Shown here piece by piece: positions 8,353-15,751 of a stretch of 43,849 bases of DNA (position 1 is the stretch's first letter; the number at the start of each line of letters is the position of its first letter). The stretch lies in assembly GCA_047517485.1 (NCBI GenBank), contig JAKZSU010000041.1, forward strand, positions 1-43,849. Reading direction: 5' to 3'. Position numbers and translations under genes: made by a program. The DNA comes from JAKZSU01 sp047517485 (lineage in GTDB: Bacteria; Pseudomonadota; Alphaproteobacteria; UBA7887). Under the pieces are notes generated by a model. The model was not told the DNA's origin and made no database searches. It was given only the letters and a program-made list of their open reading frames with translations.

Positions 8353-8781
8353 ATGGCGGACATGGCGACCAACGCAGCAAGCGCGAATCCCGGCGATTCC
8401 GCCGTTGCATCGAACGATCATTTCGTCGAGCGCGATGGTCTGCGCTATGCCGGGGATCATCTGCTGGTCGATTTGTGGGACGCCGAGCACCTCGACGATA
8501 TCGACCATATCGAGCGCACCTTGCGCCGGGCGTCGGACGCCGCCGGGGCCACCGTATTGCGCGTCGACCTGCATCGGTTCACCGATTCCGGCGGAATCTC
8601 CGGGGTGGCGATCATCGCCGAAAGCCATATCAGCATTCATACCTGGCCCGAGCGCGCGTACGCGGCGATCGATGTTTTCATGTGCGGCGAGGCGCGGGCG
8701 CAAGACACAATCGCGGTGTTTCGCGAGGCCTTTCTGCCAGGACAGGTCGAGGTCGCAGAACACCGCCGGGGCATTCGCTAA
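8353..8781 (+). CDS. speD: S-adenosylmethionine decarboxylase proenzyme, class 1b
   Basis: A 142-residue proenzyme that self-cleaves to form a pyruvoyl cofactor and decarboxylates S-adenosylmethionine, giving the aminopropyl donor for spermidine. The cleavage motif AESHISIHTWPE places the scissile bond at Glu90-Ser91. His96 and Cys111 (FMCGE) lie 5 and 20 residues after the Ser, the same spacing as Ser63, His68 and Cys83 of the Thermotoga maritima enzyme. The N-terminus carries about 25 extra residues compared with the shortest homologues. The ATG at 8353 is preceded by GAAAGGG. The downstream speE starts 5 bp after the stop, so the two form a polyamine operon. Confidence 0.95.
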   Translation: MADMATNAASANPGDSAVASNDHFVERDGLRYAGDHLLVDLWDAEHLDDIDHIERTLRRASDAAGATVLRVDLHRFTDSGGISGVAIIAESHISIHTWPERAYAAIDVFMCGEARAQDTIAVFREAFLPGQVEVAEHRRGIR

Positions 8782-8786
8782 TTCCG

Positions 8787-9629
8787 ATGATGCAGTTCAT
8801 CGAAACTCTGCATCCCGATTTCTGCCAGCTTTTCACCGTCGACAAAGTGCTCTATCGCGAGACCACCGAACATCAGGATCTGGTGATCTTCGAGAATGCG
8901 ATTTTCGGCCGCGTCCTTGCGCTGGACGGGGTGATTCAGACCACCGAGCGCGACGATCACGTCTATCACGAAATGCTCGCCCACGTGCCGATCCTCGCCC
9001 ATGGCGGCGTGCGCGACGTGCTTATCGTTGGTGGCGGCGATGGCGGGTGTTTGCGCGAAGTGGCGCGCCACGACGTCGCCTCGATCACCATGGTGGAAAT
9101 CGACCGCACGGTGATCGAGCTTTCGAAAACCTATCTACCGACGCTCTCCGCCGGCGCGTTCGCTGACCCGCGCCTCGATCTGGTGATCGCCGACGGCAAC
9201 GCCTTCGTGCACCAGACCGGGCGCCGATTCGACGTCATCATCGTCGATTCGACCGATCCGATCGGCCCCGGCGAAATCCTGTTCTCGGAAGAATTCTATG
9301 GCGGATGCAAACGCTGCCTGGCGACCGGCGGCGTGCTGGTGACCCAGAACGGCGTGCCCATGGTGCAGGCGGATGACGTGCGTGACGGGTACCAGCGGCT
9401 GAGCCGCCTGTTCGCCGATACCAGCTTCTATCTCGCCGCCGTCCCCTCCTATAGCGGCGGCGCGATGACCTTCGGCTGGGCGACCGACGATGCCACTTTG
9501 CGCGGCATCGACGCGGCGACCTTGCGCAACCGCTTCGACGCGGCAGGCTTCAAAGGGCGCTACTACACGCCCGAGATCCACGTCGCGGCGTTCGCGCTGC
9601 CGCCCGACATTCAGGCTTTGATGCGTTAG
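8787..9629 (+). CDS. speE: spermidine synthase (polyamine aminopropyltransferase)
   Basis: A 280-residue cytosolic enzyme transferring the aminopropyl group from decarboxylated S-adenosylmethionine to putrescine. Family motifs are in order: LYRETTEHQDLVIFEN in the N-terminal beta domain, LDGVIQTTERDDHVYHEML, the nucleotide-binding VLIVGGGDGG, the acidic MVEIDRTVIELSK strand, and IIVDSTDPIGP in the catalytic loop. Length is normal for the family. The start is the first of two adjacent ATGs at 8787, 5 bp after speD; the reading frame is open further upstream only as a shadow of speD. Its stop TAG overlaps the TAA of the opposed OsmC-like gene within the four bases TTAG. Confidence 0.96.
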   Translation: MMQFIETLHPDFCQLFTVDKVLYRETTEHQDLVIFENAIFGRVLALDGVIQTTERDDHVYHEMLAHVPILAHGGVRDVLIVGGGDGGCLREVARHDVASITMVEIDRTVIELSKTYLPTLSAGAFADPRLDLVIADGNAFVHQTGRRFDVIIVDSTDPIGPGEILFSEEFYGGCKRCLATGGVLVTQNGVPMVQADDVRDGYQRLSRLFADTSFYLAAVPSYSGGAMTFGWATDDATLRGIDAATLRNRFDAAGFKGRYYTPEIHVAAFALPPDIQALMR

Positions 9630-10126
9630 CGCTCGACCGTCACCGCGACGCCGCCGGTGATCGTCTGAAAGACCACGCAATAGCGCTCGGTGAGCGCAAA
9701 GAGTTTTTCGAGTGCCTTTTCGTCGGCATCTGTCTTGACCTCGAATGCAAGACGGATCGCCCGAAATCCGACTGGCGCGTCGGCATCGACGCCGAGGGTG
9801 CCGCGGACGTCGAGATCGCCTTCGGCCCGCACCTTGCCTTCGCGAATTTCGATCCCGAGCGCGGTTGCCACCGCTGTCAAGGTCACGCCGGCGCAGGCGA
9901 CCAAGGCCTGCAACAGCATGTCGCCCGAGCAGGCCTGCAGGCCGGTGCCGCCGCCCGACGGATGAAGCCCGGCTTCGACAATCGCCTTTCCGGTCTCGAC
10001 CGAGCACGCGACGCCGTCACCGCCGATCACACCGTCGGCCTTGAGCGTGACAACCGCGCTTTCCGGATCCTCGCGATAGCGAGCTTTGAGCGGCGCCTGC
10101 AGCGCCCGGAGTTCTTGGCCGTCCAT
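9626..10126 (-). CDS. OsmC/Ohr-family protein
   Basis: A 166-residue protein of the OsmC superfamily, thiol-dependent peroxidases acting on organic hydroperoxides and related thiol chemistry. The family layout is present: HPSGGGTGLQACSGDMLLQA with one Cys, a second motif LVACAGVTL on the central helix, and a late Cys in LTERYCVVFQT. The usual peroxidatic pair in OsmC is one Cys on the central helix and one near the C-terminal strand, which fits Cys in LVACAG and Cys in ERYCVV. The ATG at 10126 has AGGAGA 5 bp upstream. The 5' side faces the 162-bp palindromic element and the divergent membrane gene. Confidence 0.85.
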   Translation of the reverse strand: MDGQELRALQAPLKARYREDPESAVVTLKADGVIGGDGVACSVETGKAIVEAGLHPSGGGTGLQACSGDMLLQALVACAGVTLTAVATALGIEIREGKVRAEGDLDVRGTLGVDADAPVGFRAIRLAFEVKTDADEKALEKLFALTERYCVVFQTITGGVAVTVER

Positions 10127-10202
10127 GAGTCTCTCCTGTTTCGATCGCGCGGCACTGTGTCATGGCGCAAGACGCGCCCCAAATCACGCCTGCGTGTGCG
10201 CC

Positions 10203-10364
10203 AGTGGATGAAATCTAACAGATGGACACGCAGGGCGGCTTACCAGGCCCGCCGGCCGCGTTGCCCGATGCTTGCGATGCGCCGGCATCACCGCGCATCG
10301 CGCGCCTAACCGGGCGAGCCTGGTAAGCCGTCGTATGGGGTCCATCTGTTAGATTTCATCCACT
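10203..10364. repeat. 162-bp palindromic element with 25-bp perfect terminal inverted repeats (MITE-like)
   Basis: Bases 10203-10227 and 10340-10364 are exact reverse complements over 25 bp. A second inverted match of 13 bp follows inside (10236-10248 against 10315-10330, allowing a small offset), and the centre holds further short inverted matches around 10266-10300. It has no open frame of note. It lies in the 346-bp space between two divergently transcribed genes (OsmC-like and the membrane spermidine-synthase-like gene), so it is not positioned as a terminator. The structure fits a small non-autonomous transposable element or a folded repeat. I could not identify a clear target-site duplication. 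The rest of this gene-free stretch (10127-10202 and 10365-10472) shows nothing I can name. Confidence 0.8.
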
Positions 10365-10472
10365 AGAGCCCGTTTAGACAACATTGGCTTCGTTGGTGGA
10401 TGGCATATCTTGGTATCGGTCGCCACCCGAACAACAACGGACGAAGATCCCATTACCGCGAATACCACCACA

Positions 10473-12719
10473 ATGACAAATCAATCCACCACGACCGGCG
10501 AGCGCTCGGTGCTGGCGCTGTTCATGGCAACCATGTTTGTCGGCGCCGGGTTGCTGTTCTGGATCCAGCCGATGTTCGCGAAAATGGTTCTGCCGCTGTT
10601 GGGGGGATCGCCAGCCGTGTGGAACACCGCGATGGTGTTTTTTCAGGCCGCGCTGCTCGCCGGATACGCCTACGCCCACTGGCTGTCGCGATGCTTCGAA
10701 TGGCGCACCCAGCTGATCGTGCATCTAATCGTTCTCGGCGCCGCTTTTTGGTTTCTCCCGGTCGCCGCCGCCGAAGGATGGGTGCCCGACGCAAAGTCGA
10801 TTCCGGTGCTGTGGCTGCTCGCATTGTTGGCGGTCTCGATCGGACTGCCGTTCTTCGCGGTCTCGGCGACCGCCCCGTTGATGCAGCGCTGGTTCTCGCA
10901 CACCGGCCATCGTCATGCCGGCGATCCGTACTTCCTCTATGGCGCCTCCAATCTCGGTAGCATGCTCGGCCTACTCGGCTTCCCCCTCCTGCTCGAGCCG
11001 AACCTCGGCGCGGGACAGCAAAGCATTGCCTGGACGATCGTCTATGTCGTGCTGGCGGGATTGATCGCGGTGAGCGGCATCGTGATGGTGTCGCGAACCC
11101 GTCCAGACGCCGCGACAGCGGCGGCAATCAGCAAACCGCCCGACCTCGCCGAGCGCCCGGACTGGCAGGCGCGCACCCAATGGATCTTGTACAGCGCGGT
11201 TCCTTCGGCGCTTCTGCTGGGCGTCACCGGGCACATAACCACCGACATCGCCGCCGCGCCGCTGTTCTGGTCGGTCCCGCTGACGCTTTATCTTCTCACC
11301 TTCGTGATCGTGTTCGCCCGCCGGCCGCTGATACCGCACGCCGTCGCGGTCCGTGCGCTGCCTTTCGTCGTGGTGTTGCTGGCTGGCTTCTTCGTCTGGA
11401 AATCGCCGGTCGCGCTGTTGCTGCCGCTGCATCTGCTCGCGTTTTTCGTGACCGCGCTGATGTGCCACGGCGAACTTGCCCGCCAACGCCCGGCGGTGTC
11501 ATCGCTGACCGTGTTCTACCTCTATGTCTCGATCGGCGGGGTTCTCGGCGGCACTTTTACCGCTCTGCTTGCGCCGGTTCTGTTTACCGCGGTTTACGAG
11601 TATCCGATCGCCCTGGTCGCCGGCTGCGCGCTGCTGCCAGTGTCCGGCGCGGTGTGGGCGCACAAAAGCGATATCGTCGTCGCGATCGTCCTGTTCGCGG
11701 TGTTGCTCGCCGCGCATCGCCTGCTGCTGGCGGTCGTGCCCGACCGCGCCGGCCTGTTCATAGCGCTTTTCATCGTCTTGTTGGCGCTGATTGCCTTCGG
11801 CCGAAAAGCGCGGCCGATCGGCTTCGCGCTGGCGATCGGCGCAATTTTGGCCGGCAGCCTGATCGTCGCGGTGGACGAGCGCACCCTCGACCGGGCGCGA
11901 AGCTTTTTCGGCGTCTACCGTGTCGCCGAGACCGCCGACGGCGTCTATCGCATTCTGATCCACGGCACCACCCAGCACGGTGGCCAGCGCAATCTCGCCG
12001 ACGGCGGCATCGCGCCGATCTCGTATTACGCGCCGGACGGCCCGATCGCCGAGGTAGTGGGGCGGGTGCAAAGCACTCTCGCCGCGCCAACCATCGGCAT
12101 CGTCGGCCTCGGCGCCGGCTCGCTGGCGTGTTACCGGCGCGCCGGCGAGACCTGGAGGTTCTACGAAATCGACCCGCTGGTCGTCGAGTACGCCGCCGAT
12201 GGCCGTTTTTTCGGTCTCGTGCCGAATTGCGCTCCCGACGTGCCGATCGTGCTCGGCGATGCCCGCTTGACCCTGGCGCGAGAGGCCGAGTCGCGTTTCG
12301 ATCTCTTGGTCGTCGATGCCTTCAGTTCCGACGCCATCCCGATTCACCTGCTGACCCGCGAGGCGATGGCGCTCTACACCCAACGACTCGCGCCGGGCGG
12401 TGTCTTGGCGATCCACATCTCGAACAAATATCTCGATCTTCGCCCGGTGGTCGCGCGCCTCGCCGCCGACCAGGGCCTCACCGCCCGTCTCGGCGTGAAG
12501 GCGGAGAACGCCGTCGCCGCGGACGGCACGCCATTGCCGCACGCGAGTTCGGCATCGATGTGGGTGGCCATCGCCGAGCACGCGGACACCCTCGATCGCC
12601 TCGCTCTCGGCGACCGCTGGTCCGCGTTGCCGACACCGCCGGGCGGCAGTGTCTGGACCGACGATTATTCGAACCTGCTCGAGGTCATCCGCTGGGGCGG
12701 CCTCGACATCGAAAAATGA
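10473..12719 (+). CDS. polytopic membrane protein with C-terminal spermidine-synthase-like domain
   Basis: About 748 residues. The first two thirds are strongly hydrophobic, with roughly a dozen transmembrane helices starting at SVLALFMATMFVGAGLLF, a hallmark opening of fused transporter/spermidine-synthase-like proteins. The C-terminal third is a Rossmann methyltransferase-like domain with IGIVGLGAGSLACY, an acidic FYEIDPLVVEYA strand and LLVVDAFSSDAIPIHL, where canonical SpeE has DSTDPIGP. The altered loop means the substrate may not be putrescine. The start is uncertain: ATG at 10473 has no strong ribosome-binding site and a TTG at 10410 is in frame. The gene lies close to speD and speE but is a separate unit downstream of the palindrome. 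It ends 14 bp before the opposed tRNA-Gly. Confidence 0.85.
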   Translation: MTNQSTTTGERSVLALFMATMFVGAGLLFWIQPMFAKMVLPLLGGSPAVWNTAMVFFQAALLAGYAYAHWLSRCFEWRTQLIVHLIVLGAAFWFLPVAAAEGWVPDAKSIPVLWLLALLAVSIGLPFFAVSATAPLMQRWFSHTGHRHAGDPYFLYGASNLGSMLGLLGFPLLLEPNLGAGQQSIAWTIVYVVLAGLIAVSGIVMVSRTRPDAATAAAISKPPDLAERPDWQARTQWILYSAVPSALLLGVTGHITTDIAAAPLFWSVPLTLYLLTFVIVFARRPLIPHAVAVRALPFVVVLLAGFFVWKSPVALLLPLHLLAFFVTALMCHGELARQRPAVSSLTVFYLYVSIGGVLGGTFTALLAPVLFTAVYEYPIALVAGCALLPVSGAVWAHKSDIVVAIVLFAVLLAAHRLLLAVVPDRAGLFIALFIVLLALIAFGRKARPIGFALAIGAILAGSLIVAVDERTLDRARSFFGVYRVAETADGVYRILIHGTTQHGGQRNLADGGIAPISYYAPDGPIAEVVGRVQSTLAAPTIGIVGLGAGSLACYRRAGETWRFYEIDPLVVEYAADGRFFGLVPNCAPDVPIVLGDARLTLAREAESRFDLLVVDAFSSDAIPIHLLTREAMALYTQRLAPGGVLAIHISNKYLDLRPVVARLAADQGLTARLGVKAENAVAADGTPLPHASSASMWVAIAEHADTLDRLALGDRWSALPTPPGGSVWTDDYSNLLEVIRWGGLDIEK

Positions 12720-12733
12720 GACCTATAAGAAAG

Positions 12734-12808
12734 TGGAGCGGGTGATCGGGATCGAACCGACGACATCCAGCTTGGGAAGCTGACGTTCTACCACTGAACT
12801 ACACCCGC
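12734..12808 (-). tRNA. tRNA-Gly (anticodon CCC)
   Basis: A complete cloverleaf is readable on the minus strand. The acceptor stem is GCGGGTG paired with CACCCGC. The D arm contains AGTTCAGTGGTAGAAC, the anticodon arm is TCAGC-TTCCCAA-GCTGG, the T arm carries GGTTCGATCCC, and the discriminator is T followed by an encoded CCA. The seven-base loop TTCCCAA gives anticodon CCC (complement of bases 12774-12776), decoding GGG. The T27-G43 pair at the top of the anticodon stem is a wobble. Sequence and loop match the CCC isoacceptor rather than TCC or GCC. Confidence 0.96.
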
Positions 12809-12820
12809 TCAGCGGCACGG

Positions 12821-12849
12821 ATCATAGGGTTTTGGCGGGTTTTGCGCAA
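12821..12849 (-). promoter_or_regulatory. sigma-70-type promoter of tRNA-Gly
   Basis: On the minus strand TTGCGC (12844-12849) and TATGAT (12821-12826) are separated by exactly 17 bp. The -10 box lies 12 bp before the first base of the mature tRNA, consistent with a short 5' leader. This is the clearest promoter in the window. Confidence 0.75.
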
Positions 12850-13050
12850 GTCTTGGGAGTCGCGAAATGGGAAAAAATGCGCCATTTTGGGACGTTTTGG
12901 GAACAAAAGCCGGGCAGAATCCGGGCACATCTGTTTGGTGCCGATTTGTTCTCAGTGCCCGCAGTCCGGAGGCTGGGGCTTAAGTTCTGGAGGCCAGGTC
13001 ACTCAATCTCTACGTTATGCTCGCAACACTAGAAATCGGAGGGCAGCGAA

Positions 13051-13359
13051 ATGGATTGGATGACCGAGAACGTCCCGCTTGCTATCTGGATTAGCGCGGG
13101 CGCATTGGTGTGGCTGTCGCTGGTCAATCTTTTCATGGCGGCCAAGATCAATGACATACATTGGTGGCAACTTTATCCTCGAATCTGGGATAAACACGCC
13201 AGAGATCAAATTCTTTATCGCTTAGAAGACCTCCACGAAATCCATTCTCAAATTCAAGCAATTCGGGAAAGCACGAAATATATCCAAAGTCATACGTGGG
13301 CTATTAGACAGAACGCAGAAAACAGAACCTATGACCCCGACAATGAAGATTCCAAATGA
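13051..13359 (+). CDS. small membrane-anchored protein of unknown function
   Basis: Not recognised. The product is 102 residues with one N-terminal transmembrane helix (about residues 9-30, LAIWISAGALVWLSLVNLFM). A charged, probably helical tail follows, rich in Ile, Glu, His and Gln (LEDLHEIHSQIQAIRES), which may form a coiled coil. A good ribosome-binding site, GGAGGG, lies 8 bp upstream. Base composition is visibly poorer in G and C than every neighbouring gene and codon use is less biased, which suggests acquired DNA. Its TGA overlaps the ATG of the next small frame (ATGA). A single-span protein with a coiled-coil tail at the head of a run of tiny genes is reminiscent of phage lysis or immunity genes, but that is speculation. 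Confidence 0.6.
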   Translation: MDWMTENVPLAIWISAGALVWLSLVNLFMAAKINDIHWWQLYPRIWDKHARDQILYRLEDLHEIHSQIQAIRESTKYIQSHTWAIRQNAENRTYDPDNEDSK

Positions 13360-13487
13360 AAACGTGCCCTTGTGGCTCCGGCCAATGGCCTGACGATCGA
13401 GGGCTGGACTTGCACGGGCAGACGCCTAACCCAATTTATGCTGGGAAGAAACGCCCAGTCAGACCACGCGGGACGGGACAATGCTAG
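13356..13487 (+). CDS. 43-residue protein with CPCGSG motif
   Basis: A short frame whose ATG overlaps the stop of the previous gene as ATGA, a usual sign of translational coupling. The N-terminus MKTCPCGSGQW carries a CxCGSG pattern like that of SEC-C-type metal-binding motifs and of small prophage proteins that begin the same way. The rest is Pro/Arg/Gly-rich and ends in Cys, with no further Cys pair, so the protein may be a truncated relative or may not fold as a zinc site. The stop TAG is immediately followed by AGGGG, the ribosome-binding site of the next frame. The call rests on context; length alone would not support it. Confidence 0.4.
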   Translation: MKTCPCGSGQWPDDRGLDLHGQTPNPIYAGKKRPVRPRGTGQC

Positions 13488-13501
13488 AGGGGAACTTTGG
13501 C

Positions 13502-13615
13502 ATGAAGCTTCCGACTCGTTTAGCCTGTGTGCTTATTTGCACTCAGGTCATTCTTGATTTAGCCGGCGATGGGTTTTCCCTCGCCGAACAAATCATAAAA
13601 TTATTCGGCCTATAA
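13502..13615 (+). CDS. 37-residue hydrophobic peptide
   Basis: A short frame with ribosome-binding site AGAGGGG 9 bp before the ATG. The product starts MKLPTRLACVLICTQVI, a positively charged end followed by a hydrophobic stretch, and finishes with an amphipathic helix (LAEQIIKLFGL). It could be a secreted or membrane peptide, a small toxin, or a leader. It is the third member of the tight series at 13051, 13356 and 13502. A GC-rich hairpin begins 7 bp after its stop. I recognise no family. Confidence 0.42.
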   Translation: MKLPTRLACVLICTQVILDLAGDGFSLAEQIIKLFGL

Positions 13616-13621
13616 CGAATT

Positions 13622-13646
13622 GGGGCGGTCAACGTTAGGCCGCCCC
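13622..13646. terminator. hairpin after the small-ORF cassette
   Basis: A 9-bp stem (GGGGCGGTC with GGCCGCCCC, one T-G pair) closes a 7-base loop AACGTTA. It lies just after the third small frame and 29 bp before the end of the opposed GlcG-like gene. No clear T-run follows on either strand, so it may be a weak or bidirectional terminator. Confidence 0.5.
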
Positions 13647-13674
13647 TAGTCCTCGACGAGGAACGCCGCACCCC

Positions 13675-14106
13675 TCACCCGGGATCGGCGACGAAGCCGG
13701 CAGCCTCGATACCGGCGATCGCGCAGATTTCGTCATTGTCGGAAATATCACCGGTCACCCCGACCGCGCCGATGATCTCGCCGTCGGCGGTCCTGATCAG
13801 CACCCCACCCGGAACCGGTACCAAGGCGCCGTCGGCCAAGCCGTTGAGCGCGCCGACGAAGTAGGGCTGCTCCTGGGCGCGGTTGAATAGGGCACGCGAG
13901 CCCATCCCCATCGCCAACGCGCCGTTCGCCTTGCCGTGGGCGATCTCGAATCGCAAAACGCTCGCGCCGTCCTGTTTTTCGAACGCCTTGAGCCGCGCCC
14001 CGCCGTCGAGTACGGCGACCGCGAGCGGGTTCAAATCGAGGTCACCGCCTTTTTCCAGCGCGGCGGCGATCATGGTGCGGGCGGCGTCGAGGCTGAGTGC
14101 GGGCAT
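13675..14106 (-). CDS. GlcG/HbpS-family protein
   Basis: A 143-residue protein of the GlcG/HbpS (DUF336) family. It has ALSLDAARTMIAAAL at the N-terminus, LAVAVLDGGARLKAFEKQDGA as the core strand-turn, and the typical close GVLIRTADGEIIGAVGVTG. Members bind haem or corrinoid-like ligands or sit near glycolate and diol enzymes; the specific role is not deducible from this context. The start at 14106 has AAAGGACGA upstream. It is divergent from the deformylase gene, with about 76 bp shared between the two starts. Confidence 0.88.
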   Translation of the reverse strand: MPALSLDAARTMIAAALEKGGDLDLNPLAVAVLDGGARLKAFEKQDGASVLRFEIAHGKANGALAMGMGSRALFNRAQEQPYFVGALNGLADGALVPVPGGVLIRTADGEIIGAVGVTGDISDNDEICAIAGIEAAGFVADPG

Positions 14107-14182
14107 GGGTCGTCCTTTTTCATTGGGTACAAACCGGCAAGTGATAGCATTGAAACTGGACAAATTTCGAGAGGTACGCGAC

Positions 14183-14806
14183 GTGGCCATTCTCCGCATT
14201 GCCAAAATGGGGCATCCGATCCTGCGCCGAACCGCCGCCGAGGTCGAGGATCCGACCGATCCGGAAATCGCGCGCTTGGCCGAGGATATGCGCCAAACCC
14301 TCGAGCATATCGGTGCCAGCGGCCTTGCCGCGCCCCAGGTCTTCATCGCCAAACGGGTTGTCGTCTACCGGATGATCGCGGCGCGAATTCCCAAGCGATC
14401 CGGGCTCAAACCGGTGCCGTGGACAGTGATGGTCAATCCGGTGATCACGCCGCTCGGCGACGACACCGTGCCGGTGTGGGAACGCTGCCTGTCGATCCCC
14501 GGTCTGCACGGCCAAGTACCACGCTATCCCCGCATCACGGTCGCCTATCAGACCTTGGCCGGCGACAGCGTCAGCGACCAAGCACACGGCACCTGGGCGT
14601 CTTTGCTGCAGCATGAATGCGACCACCTCGACGGCGTGCTGTTTCCCATGCGCATGGCCGACATCGGCATGCTCGCCTACAATGATTCGCCCGGCCCGCT
14701 TGCCGCGGAGGCCGAATCCAAGGCCGACGAGATCGATCCGCTATTTCTCGACCTGGTCGAACAGTGGCCCAACCGCGAGCGCTGGATGGCCCCCCAACAC
14801 GAATAA
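14183..14806 (+). CDS. def: peptide deformylase
   Basis: A 207-residue metal enzyme that removes the formyl group from nascent N-terminal Met. The three motifs are present: GASGLAAPQ (44-52, usual GxGLAAxQ), ERCLS with metal ligand Cys102 (usual EGCLS), and HECDH at 144-148 with two His ligands and the catalytic Glu. The Gly of EGCLS is replaced by Arg. The start is GTG at 14183 with GAGGT 7 bp upstream; the frame stays open upstream only as antisense of the GlcG-like gene. No fmt gene follows, so this may be a second deformylase copy rather than the fmt-linked one. It ends 1 bp before the opposed GST. Confidence 0.92.
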   Translation: MAILRIAKMGHPILRRTAAEVEDPTDPEIARLAEDMRQTLEHIGASGLAAPQVFIAKRVVVYRMIAARIPKRSGLKPVPWTVMVNPVITPLGDDTVPVWERCLSIPGLHGQVPRYPRITVAYQTLAGDSVSDQAHGTWASLLQHECDHLDGVLFPMRMADIGMLAYNDSPGPLAAEAESKADEIDPLFLDLVEQWPNRERWMAPQHE

Positions 14807-14807
14807 A

Positions 14808-15530
14808 TCAGGCCGGGGCCGGGCGCGCCCGCTGATTGTAGAGCAGCGCGCGACGGCGGGCTTTCTCCTCGTCCGACAGTTTTGCCGGGTCGTCACCCAT
14901 GTCGTGTCCCACGGCGAGACCGCGCTGCACCGCCGGGCGTTCAGATAATTCTTCAAACCACCGCTTGAAATATTTGAAATCATTGAGATCCTGTCCCTGG
15001 ATTTCCCATGTCACTGTCCAGGGATAGCAAATCATGTCGGCAATCGTGTAGGCGTCGCCGGCGAGATAGCGGCGATCGTAGAGACGGTTGTTCATCACCC
15101 CGTACATCCGGTTCACTTCGTCGGCGAACCGGGTGTTCGCGTAGGTCTGATCGCCCGCGTCGTCGCCCAGACGGGCAAAATGGCCGCGCTCGCCGGTTTT
15201 CGGGCCCTGATTGGCCATCTGCCACATGATCCACTGATTGACGTCGTAGCGGCCGCGCAGGTCCTGGGGATAGAATTTTCCCAGCTTTTCCGCGATGTAC
15301 ATCATGATCGCGCCGGATTCGAACAGTGCCACCGGCTCGCCACCACCGGCGGGTTCGCGGTCGACCATGGCCGGCATCCGGTTATTGGGGCAAATTCGGA
15401 GAAATTCCGTCTCGAACTGGTCGCCGCGGCCGATATTGCACGGGACAACGCGGTACGGCACTTCGCACTCTTCCAGCAAGATGGTGACTTTCTTGCCGTT
15501 CGGCGTTGGCCAGTAATGCAAATCGATCAT
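14808..15530 (-). CDS. glutathione S-transferase (YghU/YfcG-like, Nu class)
   Basis: A 240-residue soluble protein. The thioredoxin-like N-terminal domain opens MIDLHYWPTPNGKKVTILLEE, has the cis-Pro segment NNRMPAMVD and the glutathione-binding ALFESGAIMMYIAEKLG. The all-helical C-terminal domain contains YLAGDAYTIADMICYPW, the conserved N-capping Asp motif. The TPNGKKV segment and overall length resemble the Nu-class group with disulfide-bond oxidoreductase activity on glutathione, so that activity is the likely one. GGGAGA lies about 8 bp before the ATG at 15530. Convergent with def. Confidence 0.9.
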   Translation of the reverse strand: MIDLHYWPTPNGKKVTILLEECEVPYRVVPCNIGRGDQFETEFLRICPNNRMPAMVDREPAGGGEPVALFESGAIMMYIAEKLGKFYPQDLRGRYDVNQWIMWQMANQGPKTGERGHFARLGDDAGDQTYANTRFADEVNRMYGVMNNRLYDRRYLAGDAYTIADMICYPWTVTWEIQGQDLNDFKYFKRWFEELSERPAVQRGLAVGHDMGDDPAKLSDEEKARRRALLYNQRARPAPA

Positions 15531-15751
15531 GTCGTGTTTCTCCCGTCTCGTATGGATCCCGGCGCAATTTTCGGCGTGACCTTACACCCCGGCGGCGCGG
15601 AGTCTATCTTCACGAGCGCTTGAACAGGCCGGCCGCGTATTGATCAAAAGCGGCGGCGCACCTAGAGTCCTTGTATACCCCTCGCGCGGCGACCAAATTA
15701 TCAGCGGGTCGTCGCGTGCGACCAATAATAATAAGGTTCGGAGACTCTTTG

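Noticed and set aside
10203..10364. Palindrome as a transcription terminator
   Set aside because: Both flanking genes are transcribed away from it, and no T-run follows on either strand.
11180..12745. A 521-codon open frame in another frame of the membrane spermidine-synthase-like gene
   Set aside because: Arg/Pro-rich translation without motifs, fully covered by a recognised gene.
12832..13032. A 66-codon frame between the tRNA and the cassette
   Set aside because: It overlaps the tRNA promoter and has neither ribosome-binding site nor recognisable motif.
13372..13557. A 61-codon frame overlapping the small cassette
   Set aside because: It conflicts with two better-supported small frames that have ATGA coupling and ribosome-binding sites.
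12734..13646. Island integrated into the tRNA-Gly 3' end
   Set aside because: The small-ORF patch lies on the 5' side of the tRNA, and I see no copy of the tRNA 3' end in the region, so an integrase-type attachment site is not supported.
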